Notes: generated by a model from the letters alone, not told the origin. A DNA stretch of 64,000 bases from Pontibacter sp. Tf4 (GCF_014212495.1 NZ_JACKZC010000004.1:310001-374000), one strand, 5' to 3'. Positions 47,064 to 55,731 are shown, counted from the stretch's first letter. Numbers and translations: made by a program.

Positions 47064-47186
47064 AGGTGTCTGGATCATACATGTAATTTAATATTCTTAA
47101 ACCTTGATGCGCAACATCGGGTTGTTGTATATTAGCACGAAAAAGAAATTCGTTTATTTTATTATACATCAACTAAAAATAGTAGT

Positions 47187-47963
47187 ATGGCTAAACCACT
47201 GATCCTTATTTCGAACGATGATGGCATAACAGCGCCGGGCATTCGCACACTTGTAGAAGTTGCCATGAAGATTGGGGATGTGGTGGTGGTAGCACCAGAC
47301 GGACCGCAATCCGGCATGGGGCACGCCATTACCATTGGCAACACCCTGCGCTTGGACAGATCCATTGCTTTTGGCGACCTGGACGTGGAAGCATACGAGT
47401 GCTCGGGCACGCCGGCGGACTGTGTAAAACTGGCTAAGTTCCATGTGCTGAAAGACCGCAAACCAGACTTAGTGGTAAGTGGCATCAACCATGGTTCCAA
47501 CTCCAGCATCAGTGTGTTATATTCGGGCACTATGTCGGCGGCTATAGAGGCGGCTATCGAAGGCTTGCCTGCCATTGGTTTCTCGCTTTGCGATTATGGC
47601 CACGAAGCCGATTTTTCGCACACAGCCCCGTTTGTGGAGCAGATCATCCGTCAGGCCCTTAAGTACCCGTTACCGGAGGATATTGCCCTGAACGTGAACT
47701 TCCCGAAGAAAAGCGAAGAACCTATAAAAGGGGTGAAGATATGCAGGCAGGCACGTGCCCGCTGGCAGGAAGAGTTTGACGAGCGCCTGGACCCACGCAA
47801 CCGTCGCTATTTCTGGATGACCGGCAACTTTGTGAACCACGACAAAGGCGAAGACACCGACGAGTGGGCGATCGTGAACAACTATGTATCGGTAGTGCCC
47901 TGCCAGTTTGATTTGACCGCTTACCACGCCATCTCGACCCTGAATAACGACTGGGATATTTAA
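47187..47963 (+). CDS. surE: 5'/3'-nucleotidase SurE
   Basis: This 258-residue enzyme removes phosphate from nucleoside monophosphates and is linked to stationary-phase survival. The metal site is ISNDDGITAPGIRTL (8-22, Asp11-Asp12), and SGINHGSNSSISVLYSGTMSAA (about 99-120) carries the other ligands. Length and order are normal. A weak promoter (TTG at 47104 and TATATTAG at 47128) precedes it. A terminator follows. Confidence 0.95.
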   Translation: MAKPLILISNDDGITAPGIRTLVEVAMKIGDVVVVAPDGPQSGMGHAITIGNTLRLDRSIAFGDLDVEAYECSGTPADCVKLAKFHVLKDRKPDLVVSGINHGSNSSISVLYSGTMSAAIEAAIEGLPAIGFSLCDYGHEADFSHTAPFVEQIIRQALKYPLPEDIALNVNFPKKSEEPIKGVKICRQARARWQEEFDERLDPRNRRYFWMTGNFVNHDKGEDTDEWAIVNNYVSVVPCQFDLTAYHAISTLNNDWDI

Positions 47964-47981
47964 GAGCAATAGTCCGAAAAC

Positions 47982-48022
47982 AACAAGGCCCGCAGCTAAG
48001 CTATAGTTGCGGGCCTTGTTGT
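47982..48022. terminator. Bidirectional terminator after surE
   Basis: AACAAGGCCCGCA and TGCGGGCCTTGTT pair around a loop that contains CTATAG; it lies between convergent genes. Confidence 0.85.
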
Positions 48023-48037
48023 TTATAATGCAGTAGC

Positions 48038-48526
48038 TTAGTTTTTCTGCTTTTTTGCTTTCCTGTTTTGCTTTGGATCCTGCTTTGGCACTTCAAACGG
48101 CGCTTTTCTGCTGAAATCTATAGTTACATCCATTGCTACATGTACCAGTTTGCCGTTCTGGCTGCCCGGTTTCCAGTGGCCGCTGGTCAGTTTTACTAAT
48201 CTTACCGCTTCCTCATCAAGGCCGTAACCCATTTTTGTAAGCGTCTGGGCATCCCGGATGGTGCCGTCAGGACGCACTATGAAACGCACCCGGGCAACGC
48301 CGGTTTGTTTGGCAACTATAGCTTCAGGCGGGTATGTCAGGCTATCATACAGAAAGTTGGTAAATGCCTCGCTGCCACCATTAAATTCGGGCATCTGCTC
48401 TACATACTGGTACGGCCGCTCGTCTTCGGGCAAAGGAGTGCCTTGTGCTGCGGCATCGGCAGGGGACAAGAGAGCGAAGGTACAGGCAAGAAATAACAGG
48501 GTTAAAAGTGGTCGCAGGGTTTTCAT
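48038..48526 (-). CDS. Secreted protein with one TonB C-terminal domain
   Basis: The 162-residue product starts at MKTLRPLLTLLFLACTFALLSP (signal peptide ending near DAAAQ). The mature chain has YVEQMPEFNGGSEAFTNFLYDSLTYPPEAI, GVARVRFIVRPDGTIRDAQTL and VKLTSGHWKPGSQNGKLVHVAMDVTI, a full TonB C-terminal (energy transducer) domain. There is no transmembrane anchor after cleavage and no proline-rich spanner, so it cannot be a classical TonB. The same YVEQMP-x3-GG motif recurs in the nearby genes. Function is unknown. Confidence 0.88.
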   Translation of the reverse strand: MKTLRPLLTLLFLACTFALLSPADAAAQGTPLPEDERPYQYVEQMPEFNGGSEAFTNFLYDSLTYPPEAIVAKQTGVARVRFIVRPDGTIRDAQTLTKMGYGLDEEAVRLVKLTSGHWKPGSQNGKLVHVAMDVTIDFSRKAPFEVPKQDPKQNRKAKKQKN

Positions 48527-48621
48527 GTTCGGTGTTTGGTTGTTGCGTATAGCCTGCAAAATAAAACGATAGCTGCTAACAAACTATAGCTTGTGCATAA
48601 TTATTGCCGCTTTTGAAAAGA

Positions 48622-48656
48622 AACAGCCCACAACTATAGGTTAGCTGCGGGCTGTC
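48622..48656 (-). terminator. Terminator after the three-domain TonB-like gene
   Basis: ACAGCCC and GGGCTGT pair around a loop that contains CTATAG, 33 bp beyond the stop at 48689 on the minus strand. Confidence 0.6.
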
Positions 48657-48688
48657 AGGTAAAGCTTCTGTGTAATTCTGAAAACGCT

Positions 48689-49975
48689 TTATTTTATTTT
48701 TGTAACGATTACATCGGCTTTTGTGCCTGAGGTGTCGGCTGCTTTTTTGGTGCCGTCGTTCAGCACGAACTGTATGGTCAGTTTTCTGGTAACGGTTACC
48801 GGTTTGCCATCTACTTTGGCTGGCTCCCATTTGCCTTCCATCAGTTTTACAACGCGTATCAGTTCGTTGTGCAGGGCAGCATTCTCCTCTTTTGATTTTG
48901 GCAAGGTAGATTCTCCTCTGTAAAACATCGGCCCAACTATAGCGCCATCGGCCTTTATCACTATTCCCATTTCAACGGTGCCTTCAAAGTGAAGGCCGGC
49001 CGGGTAACGCAGGTTTTTGGCCATAAACTTTTCTACAGCGCCCTCTTTAAAGGTTGGCTGTACACTCACTTCTTCTAACTTATAGTAATCTTTGGTGTAC
49101 TTGCTCATTTCGGGGCTTGCCAGTTGTTTGTTGTTGCCAGCAGCCTCGCCTAAAAACTGTATTGGCAACACCAGTTCCGAGCCGGTTGGCTGGCCGTTCT
49201 GTAAAGCTGGTTCCCATTTGCCAGAAGTGGCTTTTACGGCGGCAGTAGCTGCTTCTGCGAGCCTGGCAAGTACGGCTTTGTTCTGCACCTGAAACGTGGA
49301 GGCATCCATGTAGTCCATATCGGCGCCGGCGCCAACTGTCTTTTTCAGTTTTGTTTCCTGCAGGCGGATGTTCGATACGGTACCGTCTTTCTCTACATTG
49401 AACTTAACTATAACACGGGCATTCAGATTTTCTTTTTTGGCTTCTTCGGGCAGTTGCAGATGTGCCAGCATGGTGGTGTACAAAGCTTCGTTGCCGCCTT
49501 TAAACTTAGGAGGCTGGTTGGCAACACTGGCAGAAGCGGCCCTGTCAGACTCGTTTAGTGTGAACCGGATGGGCAGTGTGTATTGCACTGATACTACTTT
49601 GCCATTCTGCTTTCCGGGGGTCCAGTTGCCGTTGGTCAGGTTTACGACACGCAGGGCTTCCTGGTCGGTGCCGTGGCCCAGGCCTTTCAGTACTTTGGCA
49701 TCTTTTACATGGCCGGTTTCATCAATTACAAAGCTAACCACTGTTAAACCCTCCACCCCTTTGGCTTTGGCCTCGGCGGGATAGCTGATGTTGGCAGCCA
49801 GGAATTTCATCATTTCCTTTTCGCCGCCTTTGTAAACCGGCATCTGCTCTACATAGGTAAATGTTTTGTTTTCCTGTTTGGTCTGGGCTATAGTTGGTGC
49901 CGGTAACATAACTGTCAGGGCAAAAGCTACCAGCGGCGTGGCCAGCAGGGTTTTGGTAAGGTGTACATGTTTCAT
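48689..49975 (-). CDS. Secreted protein with three tandem TonB C-terminal-like domains
   Basis: The 428-residue product has a signal peptide (MKHVHLTKTLLATPLVAFALTV to about 30) and three repeats of the TonB C-terminal domain. They lie near 38-140 (YVEQMPVYKGGEKEMMKFL), 145-277 (PPKFKGGNEALYTTMLAHL) and 300-410 (QPTFKEGAVEKFMAKNLRYP). Each ends with a GKWEPA or GNWTPG-x2-NGK pattern and a closing strand. The second domain carries a long insert. No membrane anchor follows the signal. It lies 99 bp downstream of the M56-TonB gene on the same strand. Confidence 0.85.
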   Translation of the reverse strand: MKHVHLTKTLLATPLVAFALTVMLPAPTIAQTKQENKTFTYVEQMPVYKGGEKEMMKFLAANISYPAEAKAKGVEGLTVVSFVIDETGHVKDAKVLKGLGHGTDQEALRVVNLTNGNWTPGKQNGKVVSVQYTLPIRFTLNESDRAASASVANQPPKFKGGNEALYTTMLAHLQLPEEAKKENLNARVIVKFNVEKDGTVSNIRLQETKLKKTVGAGADMDYMDASTFQVQNKAVLARLAEAATAAVKATSGKWEPALQNGQPTGSELVLPIQFLGEAAGNNKQLASPEMSKYTKDYYKLEEVSVQPTFKEGAVEKFMAKNLRYPAGLHFEGTVEMGIVIKADGAIVGPMFYRGESTLPKSKEENAALHNELIRVVKLMEGKWEPAKVDGKPVTVTRKLTIQFVLNDGTKKAADTSGTKADVIVTKIK

Positions 49976-50074
49976 GGTTGAGTATGTTTATAGTTTGTGT
50001 TAAGGATTTACAGGGCAATAGCTATCCTGCCCCAGCAATTTTCCAGGTTAGCATGGGTGATATGAAGGACAAGG

Positions 50075-51508
50075 TTATTTTGTGAGGGAGAACCTTACCG
50101 GCAAGGTATAGCGCACCTGCACGGCTTTGCCATTCTGCCTGCCCGGTAGCCATTTACCGCTCATCGTTTCCAATATTCGTTTCACTTCTGTATCGGCCGC
50201 TTCATCCAGGCCTTTCAAAATACCTATATCAGAAAGCTGCCCATCCGGTTCAACTATAAATGTAGCCACCACAAGTCCTGTTTTACCTGCTTCCCGGGTG
50301 GTTTCGGGGTAGCGCAGGTTTTTAGCTATATATTTCTGCAGCTCCACCTCGCCGCCTTCAAATACCGGCATCTGCTCTACATACATAAAAGGCTGATTGG
50401 CTGCTTCCGGCTGAGACACTGCTTCCGGCTCTTTTACTTCGGGCTTCTTTTCCGGCTCTGGTTCTGCAGAAAGTGGTTTTGTCTCGGGTTGTGTGGTTAT
50501 AGTTGGTTCTTCAGGTGCTGTTATTTCAGGTGCGGCTATAGTTGCGGGTGCTGGTGTAATAGGCTGTTGTGCTATAGTTGCTTTTGTAACCGGCTGGGCC
50601 AGTGCCTGTACCATATCGGCGGTAACATCTTTGGTAGAGAAAAAGAACAGCAGCAGTAGCAGCATCGGGATAGCCAGCAAAGGGCGAAGCAGGGTTGTTT
50701 TCTGGTTATGTTTCCGGAGCATGTGCAGGCGCTTAAATACCTGTGGTCTGTAAAAGTAGCTGCCAACCGGCATGCCTGTTTTGTAAAGCGCTTCTTTGGC
50801 CAGCAACGACGAATACGCCTCCGGCTGGTAAACCGAAACTACAGCGGCATCGGCCTGATACTCGTGCACATCGCGGAGCTCGGCCTTCAGCAGCCACACC
50901 AGCGGGTTAAACCAAAGCACAGCCGTCAGCAGCTCATAATAAAGCACATCGTAACTATGGCCCAGCCGCACATGTGCCAGCTCGTGTGCCAGTACCTGTT
51001 GTTGCTCCTGGCTGCTAAGGTGCCCCTGCGGATGTAGGAAAATATAGTTGAGAAAAGCGAAAGTAGGGTAGTTGCTTTGAGTTTGCAGCACAGTGGCCTC
51101 GGAACTATAGTTTGGCAGTGGCGTGGCCGACCGGATGATACCGCGCAGTTTGTATAGTTGCACGCCCAGCCTTATCAGCAATACCAAAGCCGCTGCAGCG
51201 TAAACTATAGCCAGTATATGTTCGAGGCTGATGCTATTATCAGCGGCGATAGCCTGTCCGGGTGCCGTGGTGGTGATCAGTACTTCGGCCATCCTGAAAT
51301 CGGGGAGGCCGGTGGCACCTAAGTATTGGCGGGCTACGGGCAAGGGCAGCTCCAGCAGCGGAAGCACGCCTGCCAGCACCGGTGCCAGCAGCAGGAACAA
51401 ACGGTTAAAGCCAACCCTCGGAAAGCTGCGCAGCACCAGCAGGTAAAACCCGTAGAGCAGCAGCAGGCACAACCCCGACTGCAGGATATAGTTGTAGATC
51501 GTTTCCAT
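50075..51508 (-). CDS. M56 family BlaR1-like metallopeptidase fused to a TonB C-terminal domain
   Basis: The 477-residue protein has four N-terminal membrane helices (about 10-28, 38-55, 95-113 and, after the peptidase, 265-283). Its zinc motif is HELAH (175-179) in LAHELAHVRLGHSYDVLYYELL, with a Glu in HEYQADAAVV near 218. A long Pro/Glu/Thr/Ala-rich periplasmic linker (about 290-370) ends in a TonB C-terminal domain (about 375-477; YVEQMPVFEGGEVELQKYI). BlaR1-type proteins sense a signal and cut the repressor BlaI, which is encoded 1 nt upstream. The ligand here is unknown. Confidence 0.93.
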   Translation of the reverse strand: METIYNYILQSGLCLLLLYGFYLLVLRSFPRVGFNRLFLLLAPVLAGVLPLLELPLPVARQYLGATGLPDFRMAEVLITTTAPGQAIAADNSISLEHILAIVYAAAALVLLIRLGVQLYKLRGIIRSATPLPNYSSEATVLQTQSNYPTFAFLNYIFLHPQGHLSSQEQQQVLAHELAHVRLGHSYDVLYYELLTAVLWFNPLVWLLKAELRDVHEYQADAAVVSVYQPEAYSSLLAKEALYKTGMPVGSYFYRPQVFKRLHMLRKHNQKTTLLRPLLAIPMLLLLLFFFSTKDVTADMVQALAQPVTKATIAQQPITPAPATIAAPEITAPEEPTITTQPETKPLSAEPEPEKKPEVKEPEAVSQPEAANQPFMYVEQMPVFEGGEVELQKYIAKNLRYPETTREAGKTGLVVATFIVEPDGQLSDIGILKGLDEAADTEVKRILETMSGKWLPGRQNGKAVQVRYTLPVRFSLTK

Positions 51509-51509
51509 G

Positions 51510-51887
51510 TTACTGTTCGGTTTCGTCGTTCAGGTCGTTTTTTACGTGCCGCATCAGTTGGTCCAGTTCTTTTACGTTCAGGTTGTTGTCCCTGGCAAAA
51601 AAGGAAACCAGCTTCTCAAAAGAGCCGCCAAAGTAACCGCTCATAAAGTTCTTCAGGAAGAAGCTTTTATAGTTGTCTTCGGCTATCAGGGGGTAGTACT
51701 CATGCGACTTACCAAAAGCGGTATAGCCCACAAAGCCTTTCTTTTCGAGGATGCGCACGATCGTGGAGACTGTGTTGTAGGCAGGGCGCGGCTCGGGCAT
51801 CTGCTCGATGATATCTTTTACAAATCCTTTCTCAATTTTCCAGAGAATCTGCATGATCTCTTCTTCCGCTTTGGTGAGTTCTTTCAT
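51510..51887 (-). CDS. BlaI/MecI/CopY family transcriptional repressor
   Basis: This 125-residue winged-helix protein starts at MKELTKAEEEIMQILWKIEKG; the frame is open 9 codons further upstream. The motif VKDIIEQMPEPRPAYNTVSTIVRILEKKGFV (about 26-56) is the DNA-binding part, and the rest is the dimer/cleavage region. The stop lies 1 nt before the M56 start, so both are one operon. Two matching operators lie 29-65 bp upstream (51917-51952), consistent with autoregulation. Confidence 0.94.
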   Translation of the reverse strand: MKELTKAEEEIMQILWKIEKGFVKDIIEQMPEPRPAYNTVSTIVRILEKKGFVGYTAFGKSHEYYPLIAEDNYKSFFLKNFMSGYFGGSFEKLVSFFARDNNLNVKELDQLMRHVKNDLNDETEQ

Positions 51888-51916
51888 AGGGTGTTCGGTT
51901 GCTGGAATAAACATAT

Positions 51917-51932
51917 AACTAAATACTTAGTT
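51917..51932. promoter_or_regulatory. BlaI-type operator 1
   Basis: AACTAA-ATAC-TTAGTT is a 6-bp inverted repeat with a 4-bp spacer just upstream of blaI. Its arms are identical to operator 2. Confidence 0.65.
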
Positions 51933-51936
51933 TAAC

Positions 51937-51952
51937 AACTAAAAGTTTAGTT
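51937..51952. promoter_or_regulatory. BlaI-type operator 2
   Basis: AACTAA-AAGT-TTAGTT repeats operator 1 exactly 20 bp further upstream, about two helical turns, which places both on one face of the helix. Confidence 0.65.
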
Positions 51953-52156
51953 TGTTTTTAAAATGCTTGAATTGAGGCTGATAGGAGTGATTTTGTAGTT
52001 GGAGTGAAATGAACTCTTCGTGCCCTTGGCGTGCGACTTTGCGTACTCAGCGGTTTTGTTTTTAAACGCAGAGAGCGCAACGATTTACGTGAGGGGCGCT
52101 GTGGGATTTTAATTAGGAGAGATGCAAAGATATAGTTAGCGCCGGAACCACCACAA
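51953..52156. other. Intergenic DNA with an AAACGCAGAG/CTCAGCGGTTTT repeat remnant
   Basis: With the operators and the terminator this makes a 335-bp gene-free stretch. It contains the words GCGTACTCAGCGGTTTT and AAACGCAGAGAGCGCAACG near 52,033-52,082, which resemble short interspersed sequences seen in many bacteria. No gene is seen. Confidence 0.4.
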
Positions 52157-52190
52157 TAAAAAAGTCCTGCTCCGTGGCGGAAGCAGGACT
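52157..52190 (-). terminator. Terminator after the two-domain TonB-like gene
   Basis: AAGTCCTGCT and AGCAGGACT pair around about 10 nt, with A6 on the left which reads as T6 on the minus strand. Confidence 0.85.
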
Positions 52191-52222
52191 GCTATAGTTT
52201 GGGAATTGGGCTTTACGGAATA

Positions 52223-52930
52223 TTAAAAGATAACCGGCATGGTGTAGCGGATCTTCACTTTCTGCCCGTTCTGTTCACCGGGAATCCAGTTGCCTTCCGT
52301 CAGTTTGGCCAGTCGCAGCGCTTCGGCATCCAGGGCAGGTTCAATGCTTTTCTTTACTTCATAGTTACTCAGCGAGCCATCCTCGTTTATTACAAAGGCC
52401 ACATACACCACGCCCCGCTTTTTAGCCTCACGAGGGTACCGGGCATTCTTCTTCATAAATTTCACGAACGCTTCGGTACCACCTTTGTACTCGGGCATTT
52501 CTTCCTTTACTTTTTCAGAAGCAGGTCTGGAGGAGTTTGCGGTGAAGCTGATAGGAAGTGCAAAACGTACCCGTACCGGCTTGCCATCCTGTACGCCCGG
52601 GTTCCAGTGCCCGCTCATGTTCCTTACCGACTGCACGCAGGCAGAATCGAGCTTCGGGTCCAGCCCTCTTGCCACTTTTACATCCTGAATGCTGCCGTCC
52701 GTTTCAACAATAAAACCTACCACTACCCGGCCCTGTACCTGCGCATTGGCATACGGTATGCTGTTGGAGAGATACTTGATCATGGCTTCCAGGCCGCCTT
52801 TGTATGTGGGGAGCTGCTCTACGTATTCGTAAATTTTGGGTGCCTGGTCAGCTGACGTCTGAGAAAACCCGGTAGCTGTTGAACATAATAGCAGCACTAT
52901 GGTAAAGAAAGCGGTAAACGTAAATTTCAT
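52223..52930 (-). CDS. Secreted protein with two tandem TonB C-terminal domains
   Basis: The 235-residue product has a signal peptide (MKFTFTAFFTIVLLLCSTATGFSQ). Two TonB C-terminal-like domains follow: about 30-130 (YVEQLPTYKGGLEAMIKYLSN, then GHWNPGVQDGKPVRVRFALP) and about 140-235 (MPEYKGGTEAFVKFMKKNARYP, then GNWIPGEQNGQKVKIRYTMP). It is upstream of blaI on the same strand with its own terminator, so it is probably a separate transcript in the same functional cluster. Confidence 0.87.
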   Translation of the reverse strand: MKFTFTAFFTIVLLLCSTATGFSQTSADQAPKIYEYVEQLPTYKGGLEAMIKYLSNSIPYANAQVQGRVVVGFIVETDGSIQDVKVARGLDPKLDSACVQSVRNMSGHWNPGVQDGKPVRVRFALPISFTANSSRPASEKVKEEMPEYKGGTEAFVKFMKKNARYPREAKKRGVVYVAFVINEDGSLSNYEVKKSIEPALDAEALRLAKLTEGNWIPGEQNGQKVKIRYTMPVIF

Positions 52931-53012
52931 GTGCGGGGGATAGGTATAAAAACGGAAAGATATAGACTTTCTGAAAGACTACCTATAGTTGCTGTTTCCA
53001 ATTTATGGGCTG

Positions 53013-53591
53013 TTACTGCCGCTCCACTACGTTTACACTTACAAAGCCGCTGCCTTCTTTTATGGTTTGCTGCCACCCCATGCGTTTCAATTCTCTCAGT
53101 ATAAAATAGTTGAGCAGGCCGTGGGCTACCAGCACAGCTATAGTTTCCTTTTTGGCTTCGGTGGCCAGCTGGCTGGCGGCAGTGCGTGCCCTGGCGCGGG
53201 CCTGTTTAAAGGTTTCGATACCGCGGCTGTTAAACCCTAAAAACCACAGTATGCGGGCAGCCACCAGCCATAGTTTAATAGGCAGCCGCAGCCAGGGCAG
53301 CGAAAACACTTTCCGTTCAAACTCCCGGAAGTTTCCGTCGATAATGAGCTGCACCTCTTCCCCGAAAATAGCTTTGGCTGTAAGCTGCGCGCGCACAAGG
53401 GTGCTGCAGTGCACTTTAGTGATCTGTTTATAGGGAATAGCTTCGTGGGCGAGTACAAACTCCTCAACCTGGGCAGCATCGTAATCCGAAATATACTGGC
53501 GGGCAGCAGCCGAATTGAACAGCCCTTTTTTGCTGACCAGTGGCCGGGCATGCCGGATAAGAAAAATGCGGAGTGGGGCAGGAGTATCCAA
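53013..53591 (-). CDS. Histidine phosphatase family protein
   Basis: The 192-residue protein has the phosphoglycerate mutase-like RHA motif LIRHARP (11-17), a second CSTLVRAQLTAKAIF (about 62-76), FREFERKVF (about 88-96) with a catalytic Glu, and VLVAHGLLNYFILREL (about 152-167) with the second catalytic His. It is likely a phosphomonoesterase of unknown substrate. The start at MDTPAPLR is consistent with family length. Confidence 0.87.
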   Translation of the reverse strand: MDTPAPLRIFLIRHARPLVSKKGLFNSAAARQYISDYDAAQVEEFVLAHEAIPYKQITKVHCSTLVRAQLTAKAIFGEEVQLIIDGNFREFERKVFSLPWLRLPIKLWLVAARILWFLGFNSRGIETFKQARARARTAASQLATEAKKETIAVLVAHGLLNYFILRELKRMGWQQTIKEGSGFVSVNVVERQ

Positions 53592-53630
53592 ACGATAGCT
53601 GAACTGGTTTACTTCAACTATACGGTTGCG

Positions 53631-54227
53631 CTACAGGTTTATGTTAGCCAGATCAGTAAAGATGCGTTGCTGGATTGCCGGCCACTCCGCGCGTAGGATG
53701 CTGTAGTAGATGGTATCGCGGCGACGGCCATCCTGCATCAGGGTGTGGCTGCGCAGGATGCCTTCTTCGGTGGCGCCTATTTTACGCATGGCCTGGCGCG
53801 AGCGCAGGTTCAGTACATCGGTTTTCAACTCTACCCGCTCAAACTGCAGGGTTTCAAAAGCATAGCGCAGCAGCAGGAATTTGCAATGCCGGTTCAGGCC
53901 GGCCCCTCTGTAAGCTTTGCCCAGCCATGTCCAGCCAATTTCGAGGCGCTTGTCAACTATAGATATGTTGCCGTATGCCGTGCTGCCAGCCAACCGGCCT
54001 GTTGCTTTATCTACAATCACAAAGGTATAGCGCTGCTGTTTTGTGCGGTCGGTAAAGGCTGTAGTGGCCCAGTGTTGCAGGTCCTGTTCCGATTCTACGC
54101 GTAAGGTCATGTAGCGCCAGATGTCCGGGTCCGTAGCTATAATTTGCAGCTGTTCCAGGTCCTGAGGTTGCAGCGGGCGAAGCAGTACGTTTTCGGTTTG
54201 CAGGTGCAGGTCTTGTTCAAAGTTCAT
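53631..54227 (-). CDS. GNAT family N-acetyltransferase (RimJ/RimL-like)
   Basis: The 198-residue protein fits the RimJ/RimL-type GNAT fold: LHLQTENVLLRPLQPQDLEQL, then VDKATGRLAGSTAYGNIS, then the acetyl-CoA loop WLGKAYRGAGLNRHCKFLLLRYAFE (about 105-129) and ELKTDVLNLRSRQAMRKIGATEEGILR (about 136-162). It may acetylate a protein N-terminus or a small molecule. The phosphatase gene lies 39 bp downstream on the same strand. Confidence 0.93.
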   Translation of the reverse strand: MNFEQDLHLQTENVLLRPLQPQDLEQLQIIATDPDIWRYMTLRVESEQDLQHWATTAFTDRTKQQRYTFVIVDKATGRLAGSTAYGNISIVDKRLEIGWTWLGKAYRGAGLNRHCKFLLLRYAFETLQFERVELKTDVLNLRSRQAMRKIGATEEGILRSHTLMQDGRRRDTIYYSILRAEWPAIQQRIFTDLANINL

Positions 54228-54607
54228 GGGTAGTGCTGGTTGGCTGTCTGCAAGCTATAGTTTGCCCACAGTATTTACAAGCCGGTACAGCCAAAAACAG
54301 GCAGCTATTGTTATCCGAAAATTAAAAATTGATTAAAACCACGCCAGACACTAACAGAATGAGCACAATACGCGTAAGAGGAGGCACCGGAAACCAGCGG
54401 CCCACCCGGCCACCAGGATGCGGCACCTTCGGCAGCAACAGCCTTTCCGGAAAAACCAGGCCATCAAACTAAACAACACAACCCTGAATAGTTAAGCACC
54501 GGCTTACCCGGATAGCTTCTGATTATTTGCAAGGAATACATTTATTAACCATTAACCCGGTAACCGCGCTCCAACTCTGTGGACCTGTTTCAGGTTACCG
54601 CTTTTTT
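54228..54607 (+). ncRNA. Possible small transcript ending in a hairpin, carrying a 37-codon ORF
   Basis: A terminator-like hairpin (CGGTAACC 54558-54565 with GGTTACCG 54593-54600, then CTTTTTT) lies just before the glycosyltransferase gene, although no annotated + strand gene precedes it. A short ORF at 54359-54472 (MSTIRVRGGTGNQRPTRPPG and on) is inside the 330 bp upstream. The hairpin may end a small RNA or small-protein transcript, or act as an attenuator for the next gene. All of this is inference. Confidence 0.25.
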
Positions 54608-54630
54608 AACTTTATGCAGCAGTAATACTC

Positions 54631-55731
54631 ATGGAAACACATCATCCTTCAAAAATACTGATGACCGCCGATACCGCTGGCGGCGTCTGGACTTACGCAC
54701 TGGAATTAACAAGAGCACTTGCCCCATATGGCACCCAGGTAGCCCTGGCCGTGATGGGAGAACCACTGAACGACGAGCAGCGCCGCGAAACGGAAACAAT
54801 AGACAACCTGACACTGTACGAAAGCAACTTTAAGCTGGAGTGGATGGACCAACCCTGGCAGGATGTAGCAAAAGCCGGCGAATGGCTCCTGCAACTGCGC
54901 GACGAAGTGCAGCCCGACCTGATCCACCTGAACAGCATGGTACACGGCAGCCTGGACTGGGGAAAACCGGTGCTGGTAGTAGTGCATTCCTGTGTGTTGA
55001 GCTGGTGGAAAGCAGTGAAAGAGGAAGATGCGCCAAAAGAATGGAATACCTACAGAGAGCTGGTGACCAAAGGGCTTCAGGCAGCAGACGTGGTGATAGC
55101 ACCCACACAAGCCATGATGCACCAGGCCGAGGAACTATACGGACCATTTAAACAAAGCTCGGTGATCTACAACGGCCGCGGGCAGCACCATTTCCAGTTC
55201 GGGCGTAAAGAGCCGTTCGTTTTCAGCCTGGGGCGTGTGTGGGACGAAGCCAAGAACATCTCGATGCTGGCGCACATTGCATCAGACCTGCAGTGGCCGG
55301 TTTACATTGCCGGCGAAGGAAGACACCCGGCCACCGGTAAAACCATTGAGCTGGAAAATGTCCACTTCCTGGGCCACCTCACTAACAAAGAAGTGTCAGA
55401 CTGGCTGTCGAGGGCATCTATTTACGCCTTGCCTGCCAAGTACGAGCCGTTTGGCTTAACTATTCTGGAGGCCGCCATGTCGGGTTGTGCGCTGGTGGTG
55501 GGCAAAACCGAAAGCCAGGCCGAAGTATGGGGCAATGCCGCCAAGTATGCGGACCCGAACAGCGCCGACGACTTACGCGATACCATCAACAACTTGATTG
55601 AGGACGAATTCTGCCGCAACATCATGGCCTGCCGTTCAGTAAAGCGCTCGCACGGCTACACCTCCGACCAGATGGCACAGGACTATAACCATTTCTACCG
55701 ACAGCTGTTAAAACAACCTGTAACTGTTTAA
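54631..55731 (+). CDS. Glycosyltransferase family 4 protein
   Basis: This 366-residue GT-B fold enzyme has the N-terminal MTADTAGGVWTYALELTRAL (acceptor side) and the C-terminal donor-binding motif ALPAKYEPFGLTILEAAMSG (about 270-289), with the E-x7-E pattern of GT4 enzymes. It is likely to use a nucleotide sugar in cell-surface glycan or glycogen-like synthesis, but no sugar-biosynthesis genes are adjacent. A hairpin terminator-like element lies 24 bp before the ATG. No signal peptide is seen. Confidence 0.9.
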   Translation: METHHPSKILMTADTAGGVWTYALELTRALAPYGTQVALAVMGEPLNDEQRRETETIDNLTLYESNFKLEWMDQPWQDVAKAGEWLLQLRDEVQPDLIHLNSMVHGSLDWGKPVLVVVHSCVLSWWKAVKEEDAPKEWNTYRELVTKGLQAADVVIAPTQAMMHQAEELYGPFKQSSVIYNGRGQHHFQFGRKEPFVFSLGRVWDEAKNISMLAHIASDLQWPVYIAGEGRHPATGKTIELENVHFLGHLTNKEVSDWLSRASIYALPAKYEPFGLTILEAAMSGCALVVGKTESQAEVWGNAAKYADPNSADDLRDTINNLIEDEFCRNIMACRSVKRSHGYTSDQMAQDYNHFYRQLLKQPVTV

